NCBI GenBank assembly: GCA_937894105.1
Contig: CALCTI010000146.1
Span: forward strand, 1-5,705
Source: an uncultured cyanobacterium
Lineage (GTDB): Bacteria > Cyanobacteriota > Cyanobacteriia > CACIAM-69d
Direction of reading: 5' to 3'
Length of the DNA: 5,705 bases
The position numbers were made by a program, and so were the translations under genes. Positions within the stretch are counted from its first letter, which is position 1; every line of letters begins with the position of its first letter. Of the stretch, positions 1-5,180 are shown piece after piece. Under the pieces are notes generated by a model. That model made no database searches and had not been told where the DNA came from. It saw nothing but the letters and a program-made list of their open reading frames with translations.

Positions 1-31
1 GGCTTAACGTTTATTGCTGGGAGAGTGGGCT

Positions 32-1117
32 GTGGACCAGAGCGATCAGGGGAGTGGGGCACTGGAGGTTATGCCGTTGAAGCGGGCTGAGCTGCGACCG
101 GAGGATTTGGAGCCGATCGCAGATTTTGATTTGAATTTGCCCGATCCTACGGACGAGAAACTGTTGCAGACGGAGTTTAATCAACGCATTGATTTGGCGT
201 GGAAGGTGTGCGATCGCTTTGATTTACAGACGGATATTTGGCGGGGTCGAATTTTAAAGGTGGTGCGCGATCGCGAAAAGCAGCGGGGCGAAGGGCGAGG
301 GACAGGATTTTTAAGCTGGCTGAAGGATCACGACATCAGCAAGAGTCAAGCTTATGTGCTGATTGAGCTGGCAGATTCGGCCGATACGCTTATGGCGGAC
401 GACGCCCTGTCGCCATCTACCTTAAAGCAGTTTAGTAAGCAAGCATTTTTAGAGACGGCTAAGGCTCCAGCGGAAGTACAGCAAATGGTGACCGCATCAG
501 CAAATCAGGGCGATCGCATCACCAAGCAAGGGGTGAAGCAGCTCCACGATGAATGGTCAGCAGCAACGTCGACCCTATTGCCAGAGGCAGTGAAAGAGCG
601 GGCGGCAGAACATAGTTTGCCAGCGAAGTATCTAGCACCCTTGGTACGGGAATTGGAGAAATTGCCGACGCCCCACCAGGTGGCGATCGCGGCGGAATTA
701 GAAGAAGAACCAGAACTGGAGATCGTGAAGCAGGCGACGGCCCAGGCAAAATATTTGGCGAAATACCTTGAGGCAGCCATCCAAGTGCGAACCCTGGATC
801 AAGGGGAGCTGGATTTAGAACAGGCGATGGAAGAGGCGTTGCGGGTGGGCTGTCTGAATGTGGCGGCGGATGCGGTCAATGCGGCAGCCCAGCTAGAGCA
901 AACTCTGGTGAAAGCGTATTCAACGTGGCGACGACTTCAAGATTTATCAGACCGACTGTATGTGGACAGCGGAGCCAGCACACCGAACTTGCGACAGTTG
1001 GTATCGTCCCTGGAGGGGCTAACGGGAAACCAATTGGAGATTCCCCTATCGGATATTGAGAACCACTCTGTTCAGGTTCAACTGCACGGGGAAGCGCCGG
1101 AGGGTGAACCTGAATAG
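32..1117 (+). CDS. Conserved-looking hypothetical protein with a helix-turn-helix-like segment
   Basis: I do not recognise this protein by name. Read from GTG 32 it has 361 residues. It has no signal peptide or membrane segment, is rich in Glu, Gln, Ala and Leu, and looks mostly helical, so it is probably cytoplasmic. Around residues 92-116 the pattern FLSWLKDHDISKSQAYVLI resembles the helix-turn-helix of DUF3102-like or ParB-like DNA-binding proteins. Residues 126-171 (LSPSTLKQF onward) also recall the helical part of ParB-type domains. The second half is acidic and helical, and the tail (about 345-361) is Glu-, Gly- and Pro-rich. DNA binding is inference only. Start: the frame has a stop at 5-7. 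GTG 32 is preferred because GGAG at 20-23 lies 8 nt upstream. TTG 14 (367 aa) and ATG 71 (348 aa, GGAGG only 2 nt away) are alternatives. Three in-frame HIP1 sites and one more near its middle fit a resident cyanobacterial gene. It is not close enough to ado to be in its operon. Confidence 0.8.
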   Translation: MDQSDQGSGALEVMPLKRAELRPEDLEPIADFDLNLPDPTDEKLLQTEFNQRIDLAWKVCDRFDLQTDIWRGRILKVVRDREKQRGEGRGTGFLSWLKDHDISKSQAYVLIELADSADTLMADDALSPSTLKQFSKQAFLETAKAPAEVQQMVTASANQGDRITKQGVKQLHDEWSAATSTLLPEAVKERAAEHSLPAKYLAPLVRELEKLPTPHQVAIAAELEEEPELEIVKQATAQAKYLAKYLEAAIQVRTLDQGELDLEQAMEEALRVGCLNVAADAVNAAAQLEQTLVKAYSTWRRLQDLSDRLYVDSGASTPNLRQLVSSLEGLTGNQLEIPLSDIENHSVQVQLHGEAPEGEPE

Positions 1118-1431
1118 ACAACCTTGGACGCCGTATGTTTTCGTCACTTTGATTTGTCGGATATTACAATCGGCTCAATAAAAAGCCCAATAAAAACAAG
1201 GCACGCTGAAGCGTTGTTAAAGCCATCATTAATCGCCACTGGCATAGGACGTTTAGTGTGACTGGTGTACGACCAAGAAAGCACTATTAGCTTCGCCAAT
1301 GACTCATACCAATTCTTCAATTTGGAGAGAGTCCAGATCCCCGGAGAAACAAGTTCTCAAAGGGTTTAAATATCGCTTTAATTTAGAGAATTAGTGTCAG
1401 CAGAGAGTGTTGCTTACGAAGGAGAGGGACG

Positions 1432-1485
1432 CTTAAAAAAGGATGTTGTTTGATGTCCTGTATCGTGCCTTGCTTCCTTTTTAAG
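1432..1485. repeat. Imperfect inverted repeat, 11-12 bp arms
   Basis: The arm CTTAAAAAAGGA (1432-1443) is complementary to TCCTTTTTAAG (1475-1485) with one extra A, separated by 31 nt. In RNA it would form a long AT-rich stem with a T-run in the right arm, so it could end transcription or be part of a small RNA. It lies about 315 nt after the upstream gene's stop, far for that gene's terminator. Function unknown. Confidence 0.45.
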
Positions 1486-1656
1486 GCTGCTAATGGAGCT
1501 GGGGAGAGGTGCTTGTTGATTCCTATTCCTTGCAAGGGGGCTGTTGTCTTGAGGCTTTGAGGGCATCGCGATCGCCACGCTACAATCTCAACACTTTCCC
1601 AGGCTTTACTCAATTTCTCTAGGATTCTCAAGGCATTAACCGTCCTATTTCAGAAC

Positions 1657-1690
1657 ATTAGGTGAAAATGCCGCAGAAAGTAGACCTAAT
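1657..1690. repeat. Inverted repeat ATTAGGT / ACCTAAT
   Basis: A perfect 7-bp dyad, ATTAGGT at 1657-1663 and ACCTAAT at 1684-1690, is separated by 20 nt. The spacer contains the first copy of the 12-bp direct repeat TGCCGCAGAAAG. A dyad of this size could be a protein-binding site but can also arise by chance in a region this long. Confidence 0.35.
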
Positions 1691-1794
1691 TAGATACTGG
1701 CTCTAAAGAGCATGGGTGATAGAATTTGATGGATTTGTTAAAGTTTAATTCCCATTAAGCCTCTTGTTTCTTCAGCAGCCATTGCCGCAGAAAG
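1669..1794. repeat. 12-bp direct repeat TGCCGCAGAAAG, two copies
   Basis: Identical copies lie at 1669-1680 and 1783-1794, 114 bp apart. Their flanks are also loosely similar, which hints at an old local duplication rather than pure chance. The second copy lies inside the possible minus-strand mini-ORF. No known element is recognised. Confidence 0.4.
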
Positions 1795-1877
1795 AAGCCA
1801 ATGATCAGTTTGGCGCTGATGATCAACTGACAGATTAAGGCTAAGGCTAGGGGCGTTTTAATGTTAAATCTGAGCAA
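1755..1877 (-). CDS. Possible 40-residue single-span membrane mini-protein
   Basis: Reading leftward from TTG 1877 to TAA 1755-1757 gives 40 residues: a short basic N-terminus (MLRFNIK), a hydrophobic stretch from about residue 9 to 30 (PLALALICQLII, then LIIGFFL), and a charged end (RQW, then KKQEA). That layout suits a one-helix membrane protein with a basic tail, although Lys23 sits in the middle of the hydrophobic run. The frame stays open upstream to a TAA at 1932-1934, so a longer form is possible, but no ATG or GTG start is present. The start is the weak point: GGGG lies only 2 nt before the TTG, and a better AGGAGG-like run (1911-1918, minus strand) is 33 nt away. It is divergent from ado, with its 5' end in the ado control region. 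It may be a real small gene, the remnant of a larger one, or chance. I do not recognise the family. Confidence 0.2.
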   Translation of the reverse strand: MLRFNIKTPLALALICQLIISAKLIIGFFLRQWLLKKQEA

Positions 1878-1880
1878 TAC

Positions 1881-1905
1881 CCCTAGTATGAAGAAAGAAC
1901 TAGGG
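1881..1905. promoter_or_regulatory. Dyad CCCTAGT-N11-ACTAGGG upstream of ado, candidate operator
   Basis: A perfect 7-bp inverted repeat (1881-1887 and 1899-1905) with an 11-nt spacer lies 65-89 bp before the ado ATG and about 28 bp upstream of the best -10 box. The geometry suits a dimeric regulator binding next to or upstream of the promoter. No named regulator motif is recognised. It could also form a small RNA hairpin on a leftward transcript. Confidence 0.35.
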
Positions 1906-1932
1906 TGACACCCCTCCTCTTTCTGCCTTCGT

Positions 1933-1938
1933 TATATT
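1933..1938 (+). promoter_or_regulatory. Candidate -10 box of ado (TATATT)
   Basis: TATATT matches the bacterial -10 consensus TATAAT at five of six positions and would place the transcription start near 1945, giving a leader of about 25 nt. The nearest -35-like hexamer is GTGACA at 1905-1910, but its 22-bp spacing is too long for a standard promoter. If this is the promoter, it probably relies on an activator rather than on a -35 element. Confidence 0.35.
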
Positions 1939-1953
1939 GATTTTCCAGCCTAT

Positions 1954-1959
1954 AGGAGA
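1954..1959 (+). promoter_or_regulatory. Ribosome-binding site of ado (AGGAGA)
   Basis: AGGAGA ends 10 nt before ATG 1970. It fixes that ATG as the ado start in preference to the in-frame TTG at 1937, which would overlap the -10 box and add 11 residues not expected in the family. Confidence 0.65.
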
Positions 1960-1969
1960 CACAAGACCT

Positions 1970-2674
1970 ATGACGCAGCTTGAGGCTACTGTAGCCATTG
2001 ACTCCATTGACTACCAAAGCGAAACGTACAAAGACGCCTACAGCCGCATTAATGCGATTGTGATTGAAGGCGAGCAAGAAGCTTACGATAACTACCTTCG
2101 CTTAACGGACATGTTGCCCGATGCAACAGACGAGTTGAAGACGTTGGCCAAGATGGAGATGCGTCATAAGAGAGGCTTTATGGCGTGCGGGAAAAACCTA
2201 AAAGTGACGCCGGATATGGCGTTTGCTAAGGAGTATTTTTCTGAACTTCATGGAAATTTCCAGCGGGGCGCTGAAGAAGGGGACGTGGTCACATGTCTGT
2301 TGATTCAGTCTTTAATTATTGAAAGCTTTGCGATCGCGGCTTACAACATTTACATCCCCGAGGCAGACCCATTCGCCAAGAAAATTACTGAAGGCGTAGT
2401 CAAGGACGAATATAAGCACCTGAACTTTGGTGAACAGTGGCTGAAAGCGAACTTTGACACCGTTAAAGAAGGTCTAGAGAAAGCCAATCGCGAAAACTTA
2501 CCTTTGGTTTGGAAAATGCTGAACCAGGTGGAAGAAGATGCGGCTGAACTAGGCATGGAAAAAGCCGCCTTGGTAGAAGACTTTATGATTCAATACGGCG
2601 ATGCCCTAGGCAACATCGGCTTCAGCATGCGTGAAGTGATGAAGCTATCGGCAATGGGTTTAGCAGGCGGCTAG
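1970..2674 (+). CDS. ado: Aldehyde-deformylating oxygenase (alkane synthase)
   Basis: ADO is a soluble ferritin-like di-iron enzyme. It converts a fatty aldehyde (Cn) to an alkane or alkene (Cn-1) plus formate, using O2 and electrons normally supplied by ferredoxin. The 234 residues match the usual length of about 231. All six metal ligands are present: Glu35, Glu63 and His66 (in KMEMRHKRGF), Glu118 (SLIIESFAIAAYN), Glu147 and His150 (VVKDEYKHLNFG). They sit three residues later than in the Synechococcus elongatus PCC 7942 enzyme because the N-terminus is slightly longer. The conserved Cys of the FMACGKN segment (Cys73) is kept. Residue 119 is Ser, where I recall Cys in PCC 7942; this position varies in the family. 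Start set by AGGAGA. aar follows on the same strand after 232 bp, the usual order, but a terminator-like hairpin lies between. One HIP1 site at 2330-2337. Identification is firm. Confidence 0.97.
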   Translation: MTQLEATVAIDSIDYQSETYKDAYSRINAIVIEGEQEAYDNYLRLTDMLPDATDELKTLAKMEMRHKRGFMACGKNLKVTPDMAFAKEYFSELHGNFQRGAEEGDVVTCLLIQSLIIESFAIAAYNIYIPEADPFAKKITEGVVKDEYKHLNFGEQWLKANFDTVKEGLEKANRENLPLVWKMLNQVEEDAAELGMEKAALVEDFMIQYGDALGNIGFSMREVMKLSAMGLAGG

Positions 2675-2696
2675 TTCGTTAGCTGCCCGTGAGTTG

Positions 2697-2719
2697 CGTT
2701 GCTTGTATACGTTGCTTGT
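2697..2719 (+). repeat. Tandem direct repeat CGTTGCTTGT, two copies
   Basis: CGTTGCTTGT occurs at 2697-2706 and 2710-2719, separated by ATA, directly before the terminator-like hairpin. It may be a small slippage duplication in the 3' untranslated region of ado. No function is evident. Confidence 0.5.
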
Positions 2720-2720
2720 C

Positions 2721-2756
2721 AAAAAGTGTTGCCGCCAACGGCGATCAACACTTTTT
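2721..2756 (+). terminator. Intrinsic terminator-like hairpin after ado
   Basis: AAAAAGTGTTG (2721-2731) pairs perfectly with CAACACTTTTT (2746-2756). The 14-nt interior can add a GC-rich inner stem, CGCC (2733-2736) with GGCG (2740-2743), over an AAC loop. The T-run lies at the base of the stem and the matching A-run precedes it, so the element could work in both directions. It is 46 nt after the ado stop and should at least reduce read-through into aar. Confidence 0.7.
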
Positions 2757-2788
2757 CAACCCCCGTTTTGGCTTACAGCTTAGAATCT

Positions 2789-2826
2789 TCCGGTCCTGGC
2801 TGGCTTATTAGCTGGCTGGGACCGGA
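2789..2826 (+). repeat. Inverted repeat TCCGGTCC / GGACCGGA in the aar leader region
   Basis: An 8-bp perfect dyad (2789-2796 and 2819-2826) flanks a 22-nt loop. The direct repeat CTGGCTGG (2796-2803 and 2812-2819) overlaps the inner ends of the arms. No T-run follows directly, so it is not a standard terminator. It lies 81 bp before the aar ATG, where it could be a structured 5' leader element or an operator for aar. Confidence 0.45.
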
Positions 2827-2906
2827 TCTTTGGGCTGGTGTTTTGGCCTGAATTTGCACTAGAGTTTGAACCGAAGTTAAAAGTTGTTTCATATTAATAA
2901 CGATTT

Positions 2907-3938
2907 ATGTTTGGGCTGATTGGTCACTCAACGAGTTTGGCGGAAGCGGATGTGGCAACGGTGCGACTGGGATTTCCTGAATATTCCGGGCACGGTTTGG
3001 ATTTTTGGTGTGGAGCGCCACCGCTGTTGGCTGACAAAGTGCGGGTAACCAGTCCGACAGGGAACGTAATCGAGGGTCAGTATATTGACTCGTGTTTTTT
3101 GCCGGAGATGCTGACAAATAATCGTGGCAAGACGGCAGTGCGCAAGGTGTTGAACGCGATGGCCCAGGCGCAAAAGTGTGGTTTGAGTATCACGGCGCTG
3201 GGGGGCTTCTCGTCCATTGTGTTTGAGAATTTCAACTTAAGCCGCATGCGCCAGGTGCGGAATGTGTCCTTAGAGTTTGAGAAGTTTACGACGGGGAATA
3301 CTCACACGGCGTACATTATTTGTCGCCAGGTGGAGGAAATGGCCGAGCGCCTGAATATTGAGCTATCGAAGGCGACGGTGGCGGTATGCGGTGCAACGGG
3401 TGACATTGGCAGCGCCGTGTGTCGCTGGATGACAAGCCATGCAGATGTGGAAGATTTGCTATTGATCGCTCGACAGCGCGATCGCCTGGAGACCCTGCAA
3501 GGGGAGCTGGGACGAGGCAAGGTAGTAGACCTGGAAGAGGCTTTACCCCAAGCGGACTTTATTGTGTGGGTGGCTAGCATGCCTCAAGGGGTGCAAATTG
3601 ACCCAAAGGTGCTGAAAAAGCCCTGTGTAATTGTGGACGGGGGCTATCCCAAGAACATGTCCACGCAAATTAACCACCCGGATATTTACGTGCTGAACGG
3701 GGGCATTGTGGAGCACACCATCGGCATTGAGTCGCAGATTATGCAGATCATTGGTATGGCGGAGCCCGCGCGACAAATTTTTGCCTGTTTTGCCGAGTCG
3801 ATGTTGCTGGAATTTGAAAAGTGGCACACTAACTTTTCTTGGAACCGTAACGAAATTACGGTGGAAAAGATGGAAAAAATTGGTGCGGCATCGATTAAGC
3901 ATGGATTTTTACCGTTACTGCCCCACACTGCCGCGTAA
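2907..3938 (+). CDS. aar: Long-chain fatty acyl-[acyl-carrier-protein] reductase
   Basis: AAR reduces fatty acyl-ACP to fatty aldehyde with NADPH through an acyl-enzyme thioester, supplying ADO. The 343 residues match the family (341 in Synechococcus elongatus PCC 7942). Visible landmarks: the MFGLIGH start, FLPEML (64-69), ALGGFSSIVFENF (97-109), FTTGNTHTAY (127-136), the nucleotide-binding loop GATGDIG (162-168), VASMPQG (222-228), DGGYPKN (244-250), and the nucleophile Cys294 in FACFAESML, followed by WHTNFSW (306-312). All expected key elements are intact. Start: ATG 2907 is the first start after an in-frame TAA at 2898-2900, and the MFGLIGH beginning is typical. No Shine-Dalgarno sequence lies upstream; the last 25 nt are AT-rich. 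It sits between ado and accA on one strand, with hairpins on both sides, so it may have its own transcript. One HIP1 site at 3478-3485. Confidence 0.97.
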   Translation: MFGLIGHSTSLAEADVATVRLGFPEYSGHGLDFWCGAPPLLADKVRVTSPTGNVIEGQYIDSCFLPEMLTNNRGKTAVRKVLNAMAQAQKCGLSITALGGFSSIVFENFNLSRMRQVRNVSLEFEKFTTGNTHTAYIICRQVEEMAERLNIELSKATVAVCGATGDIGSAVCRWMTSHADVEDLLLIARQRDRLETLQGELGRGKVVDLEEALPQADFIVWVASMPQGVQIDPKVLKKPCVIVDGGYPKNMSTQINHPDIYVLNGGIVEHTIGIESQIMQIIGMAEPARQIFACFAESMLLEFEKWHTNFSWNRNEITVEKMEKIGAASIKHGFLPLLPHTAA

Positions 3939-3955
3939 TTCGCCCCAGTGTGGGG
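3921..3955 (+). terminator. Strong hairpin spanning the aar stop codon
   Basis: CCCCACACTG (3921-3930) pairs perfectly over 10 bp with CAGTGTGGGG (3946-3955). The 15-nt loop contains the aar TAA (3936-3938), and the left arm encodes the last residues of AAR. No T-run follows (AATCTCG), so it is not a classical intrinsic terminator. It could stabilise the aar 3' end, mark a processing site, or reduce read-through into accA. Confidence 0.5.
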
Positions 3956-3984
3956 AATCTCGTCGCTGGCAAACCGGATGAGAA

Positions 3985-4010
3985 GGGCTGGCGAGTTGGT
4001 AAGCTAGCCC
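3985..4010 (+). repeat. Second hairpin in the aar-accA gap
   Basis: GGGCTGGC (3985-3992) can pair with GCTAGCCC (4003-4010) over 8 bp, including one G-U pair, with a 10-nt loop. It lies 83 nt before the accA ATG and has no T-run after it. It may be part of the accA leader or of the structured spacer left by the preceding hairpin. Confidence 0.4.
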
Positions 4011-4092
4011 ACAGCGAGTGTTCGGCCGGGTTGATGTGCAACAGGTGATCAGCCCAGGACGGCAAATTATTGTTGGTTTCCCGTGATTGGTT

Positions 4093-5097
4093 ATGGCTGC
4101 TGGTAAACGTAAACCGTTGGTTCTGGATTTTGAAAAGCCGTTGGTGGATCTGGAGGAACGTATTGATCGCATCCGGCAGATGGCGGACGAAAACGGTGTC
4201 GATGTGACGGAGCAAATTCAGCAGCTTGAGGCGCGGGCGACCCAGCTACGACAAGAGGTGTATACCAGTTTGTCGGCGGTGCAACGGCTTCAGGTGGCGC
4301 GCCATCCCCGCCGTCCCAGCACCTTGGATTACATTCAGACCATGACCGACGATTGGCTGGAGCTCCATGGCGATCGCCGGGGGGGTGACGATATGGCCCT
4401 GGTGGGGGGCATTGCGCGGCTGGATGGGCAGCCGGTGGTGTTAATGGGGCACCAAAAAGGACGGGATACGAAAGATAACGTGGCGCGGAATTTTGGGATG
4501 GCGTCGCCAGGGGGGTATCGCAAGGCTCTGCGGTTGATGGAACATGCCAACCGGTTTGGGATGCCGATCATCACGATTATTGCTACGCCGGGGGCTTGGG
4601 CTGGGGTCGAGGCGGAACGGCTGGGACAGGGGGAGGCGATCGCCTACAATCTCCAGCAAATGTTTAAGTTTGAGGTGCCGATCATTTGCACGGTGATTGG
4701 CGAAGGGGGCTCCGGCGGGGCCCTAGGCATTGGTGTAGGCGACTGTTTGATGATGTTTGAGCATTCGGTGTATACGGTGGCGTCGCCGGAGGCATGCGCG
4801 TCAATCCTGTGGCGGGATGCGGGGCAGTCGGGGCAGGCGGCGGAGGCGTTGAAAATTACGGCGCGGGATTTAAAGCAGTTGGGAATTTTAGACGAGCTGT
4901 TGCCGGAGCCCGTTGGAGGGGCCCACAGTCGCCCGTTGGAAGCGGCAAATATCCTGAAAGCAACAATTTTGCAGAACCTGGAGGAATTACAGGCGCTGCC
5001 GCCAGAGCAGCTCCGGGAGCGCCGTTATCAAAAATTCCGCCGTATTGGTTATTTCACGGAGGCCGGTGAGGCTCCCCGCCCAGCGATCGCTGAATAA
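4093..5097 (+). CDS. accA: Acetyl-CoA carboxylase, carboxyltransferase subunit alpha
   Basis: AccA pairs with AccD to form the alpha2beta2 carboxyltransferase that moves the carboxyl group from biotin on AccB to acetyl-CoA, giving malonyl-CoA for fatty-acid synthesis in the cytoplasm. The 334 residues fit the family. A helical, charged N-terminal segment (about 14-62) is followed by the crotonase-like domain with GHQKGRDTK (119-127), RNFGM (132-136), GGYRKALRLMEHA (140-152), ATPGAWAGVEAE (164-175), the glycine-rich oxyanion region GEGGSGGALGIGVGD (203-217), SPEACASILWRDAG (231-244), EPVGGAH (272-278) and the closing RRYQKFRRIGYF. Start: ATG 4093 is chosen. TTG 4087, two codons upstream, is possible, and a stop at 4084-4086 excludes anything longer. 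No clear Shine-Dalgarno sequence. It follows aar by 154 bp. Placement next to aar links malonyl-CoA supply with acyl-ACP use. HIP1 sites at 4370, 4636 and 5083. Confidence 0.97.
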   Translation: MAAGKRKPLVLDFEKPLVDLEERIDRIRQMADENGVDVTEQIQQLEARATQLRQEVYTSLSAVQRLQVARHPRRPSTLDYIQTMTDDWLELHGDRRGGDDMALVGGIARLDGQPVVLMGHQKGRDTKDNVARNFGMASPGGYRKALRLMEHANRFGMPIITIIATPGAWAGVEAERLGQGEAIAYNLQQMFKFEVPIICTVIGEGGSGGALGIGVGDCLMMFEHSVYTVASPEACASILWRDAGQSGQAAEALKITARDLKQLGILDELLPEPVGGAHSRPLEAANILKATILQNLEELQALPPEQLRERRYQKFRRIGYFTEAGEAPRPAIAE

Positions 5098-5149
5098 AAT
5101 ACTGAACAAAATTTTGAACCATCGGGGGATTTGAAGCCTTGGGGAAACG

Positions 5150-5180
5150 GGTAGGCGCGGGTCTTGGCGTCCCGTCTACC
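5150..5180. terminator. Hairpin between convergent accA and trpF
   Basis: GGTAG (5150-5154) pairs with CTACC (5176-5180), and after a small internal loop CGGG (5158-5161) pairs with CCCG (5171-5174), closing a 9-nt loop. The right base includes the trpF stop codon (5176-5178, minus strand). There is no T-run on either side, so it is at best a weak or Rho-independent-like end for both converging genes. The rest of the 78-bp gap holds only the palindrome CAAAATTTTG (5107-5116). Confidence 0.35.

Larger units (their letters stand above)
1118..1969. other. 852-bp intergenic region upstream of ado
   Basis: No convincing protein-coding gene, tRNA or transposase remnant is visible here. The first 250 bases are AT-rich and contain a weak bulged hairpin about 80 nt after the upstream gene (ACGC 1203-1206 with GCGT 1211-1214, plus AACA 1195-1198 with TGTT 1215-1218). 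It has no T-run, so it is a poor terminator. One HIP1 site lies at 1568-1575 and a palindrome CCTTGCAAGG at 1528-1537. The right half holds the repeats, the minus-strand mini-ORF and the ado promoter candidates listed separately. The length is unusual compared with the tight spacing in the rest of the window. It could hold an ado control region, a small RNA, or the decayed remains of a lost gene. Confidence 0.6.

Noticed and set aside
1164..1229. 21-residue hydrophobic minus-strand ORF (MMALTTLQRALFLLGFLLSRL would be its product)
   Set aside because: Very short, no clear ribosome-binding site, and the Leu/Phe content follows from the AT-rich run AATAAAAA on the other strand.
1443..1484. 13-codon plus-strand ORF lying within the 1432-1485 inverted repeat
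   Set aside because: Too short to support, and the purine-rich AAGGAGAGG is about 16 nt from its ATG, too far for a good ribosome-binding site.
1383..1631. 82-residue minus-strand ORF in the ado upstream region
   Set aside because: TTG start only, no recognisable motif or hydrophobic pattern, and it spans the inverted repeat at 1432-1485. Probably chance, though a gene remnant cannot be excluded.
1937..1969. Upstream in-frame TTG start for ado
   Set aside because: It overlaps the -10 candidate and adds 11 residues not found in the family, whereas ATG 1970 has AGGAGA at proper spacing.
2866..2897. Possible aar promoter TTGAAC ... TATTAA
   Set aside because: The 20-bp spacing is too long, and the implied start site would lie almost at the aar ATG.
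3543..3902. 119-residue minus-strand ORF inside aar
   Set aside because: Antisense shadow of the well-supported aar gene with a composition unlike a real protein.
3895..4215. 106-residue minus-strand ORF across the aar-accA gap
   Set aside because: It overlaps the aar end, both hairpins and the accA start, and shows no protein-family features.
5107..5116. Palindrome CAAAATTTTG after accA as a terminator
   Set aside because: It has no loop and no GC stem, so it cannot form a stable terminator hairpin.
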